Source: Bacteroidota bacterium
Lineage (GTDB): Bacteria; Bacteroidota; Bacteroidia; Chitinophagales; Chitinophagaceae
NCBI GenBank assembly: GCA_023416995.1
Contig: JAEZGI010000057.1
Coordinates: forward strand, 62,001-126,000
DNA length: 64,000 nucleotides
Reading direction: 5' to 3'
Shown here piece after piece: positions 60,953 through 64,000 of the stretch; position 1 is the stretch's first letter, and each line of letters opens with the position of its first letter. Below the pieces are notes generated by a model, which saw nothing but the letters and a program-made list of their open reading frames with translations, did not search any database and was not told the origin of the DNA. The position numbers and the translations under genes were made by a program.

Positions 60953-62193
60953 TAACAACTGCACCGGCAATATCAACGATCGACGTCAAAGAGATTCGCA
61001 AGCAGTTTCCTGTACTGGAGCGTACCGTAAAGGGTAAACCTCTCGTTTATCTTGATAATGCTGCAACATCTCAAAAACCTCAGGTGGTCATTGATGCGCT
61101 GGTGGGTTATTACACGGGTATGAATGCAAACATTCACCGTGGTATACATTCACTTGCAGAGGAAGCAACAGCCGCTTTTGAGGCAACCCGTGATACTGTC
61201 AGAAAATTCATCAATGCAGGTTCCCGGGAAGAAATAATTTTTACCAAGGGAACAACCGAGGGTATCAACCTGGTTGCGGCAACCTGGGGACGACAGAACA
61301 TTAATAAGGGTGATGAGATCATCATCACATCGATGGAGCATCACAGCAATATTGTTCCCTGGCAAATTCTTTGCGAAGAAAAAGGAGCCTTGCTTAAAGC
61401 GATTCCTGTTAACGCGGATGGTGAGATTTCACTTGATGATTACCGGTCAATGATTACGCCGAAGACGAAGCTCGTTTCAATCGTTCATATTTCAAACGCA
61501 CTTGGTACCATCAACCCGGTGAAAGAAATGATTGAAATTGCGCATGAAGCGGGTGCTTTGTTTTTTGTTGATGGTGCGCAGTCAAGCGTTCATCTTGATA
61601 TTGATGTACAGGACCTTGACTGTGACTTTTTTGCGTTTTCTGCGCATAAGGTATATGGACCAACCGGCGTCGGCGTACTCTATGGTAAAAAAGCGCTTCT
61701 TGAGTCAATGCCTCCGTACATGGGCGGCGGAGAAATGATCAAAGAGGTAAGCTTTACAAAAACTACCTATAATGATCTGCCATACAAATACGAGGCAGGA
61801 ACACCTAATATAGCTGACGTGGTTGCTTTTAAAGCAGCACTTGATTTTGTGACTGGTATAGGAAAAGAAAAAATAGCACGTCATGAAAATGCGTTGCTCG
61901 AATACGGCACTGCGCAACTGAGCCAGATCGAAGGACTTACCGTAATCGGTCGTGCTGCCAACAAAGCGGGGGTATTGTCATTTGTGATCAAAGATGTTCA
62001 TCCTGCTGATATGGGAACTTTACTGGATAATTATGGTATCGCAGTAAGAACGGGACATCATTGCGCGCAGCCGTTGATGTTATGTTATAACATTCCCGGA
62101 ACGATCAGGGCCTCTTTTGCAGTGTATAATACTTTTGAAGAAATTGATGCATTGGCTACGGGTATTCGCAAAGCCGTGCGGTTATTGTTATAA
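60949..62193 (+). CDS. sufS: Cysteine desulfurase SufS
   Basis: The protein has 414 residues and is a class V aminotransferase fold. The pyridoxal phosphate Lys234 is in SAHKVYGPTG, and the reactive Cys372 is in RTGHHCAQPLM, the short loop typical of type II desulfurases. It takes sulfur from cysteine and passes it to SufE. It overlaps sufD by four bases and is followed by sufE after five bases. Confidence 0.96.
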   Translation: MITTAPAISTIDVKEIRKQFPVLERTVKGKPLVYLDNAATSQKPQVVIDALVGYYTGMNANIHRGIHSLAEEATAAFEATRDTVRKFINAGSREEIIFTKGTTEGINLVAATWGRQNINKGDEIIITSMEHHSNIVPWQILCEEKGALLKAIPVNADGEISLDDYRSMITPKTKLVSIVHISNALGTINPVKEMIEIAHEAGALFFVDGAQSSVHLDIDVQDLDCDFFAFSAHKVYGPTGVGVLYGKKALLESMPPYMGGGEMIKEVSFTKTTYNDLPYKYEAGTPNIADVVAFKAALDFVTGIGKEKIARHENALLEYGTAQLSQIEGLTVIGRAANKAGVLSFVIKDVHPADMGTLLDNYGIAVRTGHHCAQPLMLCYNIPGTIRASFAVYNTFEEIDALATGIRKAVRLLL

Positions 62194-62198
62194 TAATT

Positions 62199-62636
62199 AT
62201 GAGCGTGCCTGGAACTATACAAGATACCGAGCAGGAAATAGTCGATGAATTCGCTTTGTTTGATTCCTGGGATGATAAATATGAATACATCATCGACCTG
62301 GGAAAAAAACTACCTCCGTTGCCTGAAGAATACAGGACTGACAGCAACAAGGTGCGTGGTTGTCAGTCGACCGTCTGGCTTGGTGCAAATTATGAGAATA
62401 ACAGGATCAGCTTTTCGGCCGACAGTGATGCGGTAATCGTAAAGGGTCTTATCAGCATGTTGATCCGCGTATTGTCTGGTCATACGCCCGATGAGATATT
62501 GGATGCGAAACTCGATTTTATTAATAAGATCGGGATGACTTCGCACCTTGCGCAAACAAGGTCCAATGGTTTGCTGTCGATGGTACGCCAGATGAAAAAC
62601 TATGCATTGGCATTCAAAGCAAAAACTCAAAACTGA
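62199..62636 (+). CDS. sufE: Sulfur carrier SufE
   Basis: The protein has 145 residues with the SufE fold (QEIVDEFALFDSWDDKYEYIIDLGKKLPPLPEE) and the acceptor Cys55 in VRGCQSTVW. It takes the persulfide from SufS and brings it to SufB. It is followed by the DUF59 gene after four bases. Confidence 0.95.
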   Translation: MSVPGTIQDTEQEIVDEFALFDSWDDKYEYIIDLGKKLPPLPEEYRTDSNKVRGCQSTVWLGANYENNRISFSADSDAVIVKGLISMLIRVLSGHTPDEILDAKLDFINKIGMTSHLAQTRSNGLLSMVRQMKNYALAFKAKTQN

Positions 62637-62640
62637 TCAG

Positions 62641-62952
62641 ATGGACACAGCAGCATTGAAACAACAGGTGATAGATCGTTTACACACTATTTTCGATCCG
62701 GAAATACCGGTGAACATATATGAGTTGGGATTGATTTACGAGGTGGAAATTTTGCCTATCAATAATGTACAGATTGTGATGACGCTTACGGCACCAAACT
62801 GCCCTGCGGCCCAGTCATTACCAATTGAGGTAGATCAGAAGGTTCGTGAAATTGAAGGAATAAACGATGTTCATGTATCCGTTACCTGGACACCGCCCTG
62901 GGATAAATCTAAAATGTCTGAAGCCGCACAGTTAGAGCTTGGTATGTTATAA
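62641..62952 (+). CDS. MIP18/DUF59 family Fe-S assembly protein (SufT-like)
   Basis: The protein has 103 residues from ATG 62641; a start inside sufE is unlikely. DPEIPVNIYELGLIYEVEIL, MTLTAPNCPAAQSLPIEV with the conserved Cys, and VSVTWTPPWDKSKMSEAAQLELGML are the DUF59 signatures. It is a late-acting Fe-S maturation factor found in many Bacteroidota suf operons. Confidence 0.93.
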   Translation: MDTAALKQQVIDRLHTIFDPEIPVNIYELGLIYEVEILPINNVQIVMTLTAPNCPAAQSLPIEVDQKVREIEGINDVHVSVTWTPPWDKSKMSEAAQLELGML

Positions 62953-62961
62953 ACGAACGGT

Positions 62962-63468
62962 ATGAAGATAACAGCGCAGGAAGAATATGGTCTCCGTGTT
63001 CTTATACGGATTGCCGGTTGTAAAACCAGGCAGGGTATGAGTATACCGCAGTTAAGTGAAGCAGAGGGTCTCACCAGTCACTACGTGGCCAAACTGACGC
63101 GTTTACTGCGTATTGCCGGTTTCATCAATAGCACACCCGGTTTAAAGGGCGGTTATGTGCTTGCAAGACCCGCTGAAGAAATTGTTATTAATGATGTGCT
63201 TAAGGCATTGGGTGGCGCCCTGTTTGACCAGAAATTTTGTAACACACATGCCGGCAGTGTTAAACTCTGCAATAATTCGGTTGACTGTTCGGCCCGCTCG
63301 CTCTGGCAGATGATTCAGTATACCATGGATAAGCTGCTTAACCAGATCACCCTGCATCATCTTGTTCATCCCGAAAATGAGTCATCAAAGGTGTTGGAAC
63401 AAATACTCCGTTATGCCAATGGTGAATTGCCGGTTATCCCGGCGTCGGCCACTACAGAACAAGTTTAA
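62962..63468 (+). CDS. Rrf2-family transcriptional regulator, IscR-like
   Basis: The protein has 168 residues with a winged helix (AQEEYGLRVLIRIAG..., LSEAEGLTSHYVAKLTRLLRIAGFINSTPGLKGGYVLARP). Three Cys (Cys93, Cys103, Cys109) may bind a [2Fe-2S] cluster, as in IscR, though with a wider first spacing (9 against 5 residues). It is the last gene of the suf operon and probably controls it through the 57336 palindrome. Confidence 0.92.
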   Translation: MKITAQEEYGLRVLIRIAGCKTRQGMSIPQLSEAEGLTSHYVAKLTRLLRIAGFINSTPGLKGGYVLARPAEEIVINDVLKALGGALFDQKFCNTHAGSVKLCNNSVDCSARSLWQMIQYTMDKLLNQITLHHLVHPENESSKVLEQILRYANGELPVIPASATTEQV

Positions 63469-63507
63469 CATCGTCTCATACTACCTCCTTATTTGTCGCG
63501 AACTACC

Positions 63508-63538
63508 CTTGCCCGCCAGTGTATGAAAGGTAAATTTG
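63508..63538 (+). promoter_or_regulatory. Promoter of the HMA-like gene
   Basis: TTG (63509-63511) and TAAATTTG (63531-63538) are spaced by 19 bases, a full match to the -33/-7 consensus. It lies 21 bases before the ATG at 63560 and shows that this gene is not read from the suf operon alone. Confidence 0.6.
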
Positions 63539-63559
63539 CTTTCATTACAACACCGGCAT

Positions 63560-63805
63560 ATGATAGAAATTTTCAGGACCTCTGTTTGTGACCGCCTTTA
63601 TGCGAACATAGTTGTCGGGCAAATTCATAGCAGGTTTCCCACATATCGTGCGAACTTTGATCTTGGTGATTGCGACAGGATCCTCAGAGTTGCCAGCCCG
63701 GGATTAGTTGATAACGCCGGCATCATTGAACTGGTTAGTGAACTTGGCTTCTCCGCATCGGTGTTGGAAGACCTGCCGCTCACTGCTCCTTCCACCCATC
63801 CTTAA
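63560..63805 (+). CDS. Small HMA-like (ferredoxin-fold) protein without CxxC
   Basis: The protein has 81 residues from ATG 63560; the 63536 start overlaps the promoter. IEIFRTSVCD, FPTYRANFDLGDCDRILRV and IIELVSELGFSASVLEDLP fit the beta-alpha-beta-beta-alpha-beta pattern of heavy-metal-associated domains, but the metal-binding CxxC is missing. Similar proteins without CxxC are frequent in Bacteroidota; their role is unknown. No ORF of note follows up to the window end (63806-64000), where I see only an AT-rich stretch with a weak hairpin (63835-63870). Confidence 0.7.
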   Translation: MIEIFRTSVCDRLYANIVVGQIHSRFPTYRANFDLGDCDRILRVASPGLVDNAGIIELVSELGFSASVLEDLPLTAPSTHP

Positions 63806-64000
63806 AACAATCTTTCCGGGATTAACAAAATTTTTTTGTGAAAAGTCAAATGTGGATTTTTTTTCACAAACCGCTGGAAGACAGCGTTTCCGCGAATCAA
63901 CCTTCCTTAAAGAATTCTAAATTTTCCAATTTCAGGAATTTTTTTTCCCGAAAATCAATAGAAGGCACAATAATAGCATAGTAGAGGAAAATGGGTAGGT

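Noticed and set aside
63835..63870. Hairpin TTTGTGAAAA/TTTTCACAAA
   Set aside because: It is AT-rich with a 16-base loop, so it is too weak to call a terminator.
1..64000. tRNA, rRNA, CRISPR, prophage or SusC/SusD
   Set aside because: I looked for these while reading and saw none; a covariance-model or profile search could still find a tRNA missed by eye.

Overview
The window looks like chromosomal DNA of a member of the Bacteroidota, most likely a Chitinophagaceae-type soil or plant-associated organism. The reasons are the gene families (PorT-like barrel, MG2/TonB-plug protein, PVC-type cytochrome lipoprotein, kduI/kduD and GH172/GH43/GH106/GH88-type carbohydrate genes, a sufBCDSE-DUF59-Rrf2 operon), the lack of clear Shine-Dalgarno sequences, and repeated good matches to the Bacteroidota promoter -7 element TAnnTTTG. 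I saw no tRNA, rRNA, CRISPR array, prophage or SusC/SusD pair.

Layout. 1-2.7 kb: two sensor kinases, the first cut by the window edge. 2.8-7.2 kb: outer-membrane barrel, YihY-type protein, a 48-residue membrane protein and two poorly known proteins. 7.3-12.7 kb: uronate and plant-glycan genes (NTF2-like, kduD, kduI, GH172, GH43) and a DMT transporter. 12.8-19.7 kb: mixed housekeeping and unknown genes. 19.7-22.9 kb: a rhamnosidase/rhaM pair. 23.1-25.3 kb: a low-complexity hydrophilic protein, a YciE/YciF-type ferritin-like protein and a VOC protein. 25.4-30.9 kb: a five-gene sugar cluster (GH88-like hydrolase, sugar isomerase, Gfo/Idh/MocA, SDR, MFS). 31-34.6 kb: cold-shock-domain protein and two ABC proteins. 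34.7-38.4 kb: kaiC-kaiB-kaiB-histidine kinase. 38.4-42.6 kb: a mutasome-like pair, a DnaE-type polymerase with a degenerate PHP motif and a DinB. 42.7-46.8 kb: OmpR/EnvZ-type two-component system, then a Usp-like protein and a bestrophin. 46.8-48.4 kb: a group II intron with a broken reverse transcriptase, sitting directly behind a terminator. 48.4-52.4 kb: small stress/accessory genes (DoxX, TfoX-N, macro domain, GyrI-like, serine hydrolase, ankyrin). 52.4-57.1 kb: PVC-type cytochrome, double SRPBCC protein and ArsR regulator. 57.3-63.5 kb: SUF operon with its Rrf2 regulator, then a small HMA-like protein.

How the genes fit together. Three separate loci point to use of pectin or other uronate- and rhamnose-containing polysaccharides. 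Two of them share LacI-like operator sequences (core AAAACGATTG), which suggests a common repressor outside the window. The most system-like parts are the Kai operon (a possible clock or timer with its own kinase), the polymerase pair under two stacked palindromes, and the two-component system next to an 11-bp periodic TTCTAA array upstream of the Usp-bestrophin operon. Assignments rest on reading motifs by eye; no database search was run.
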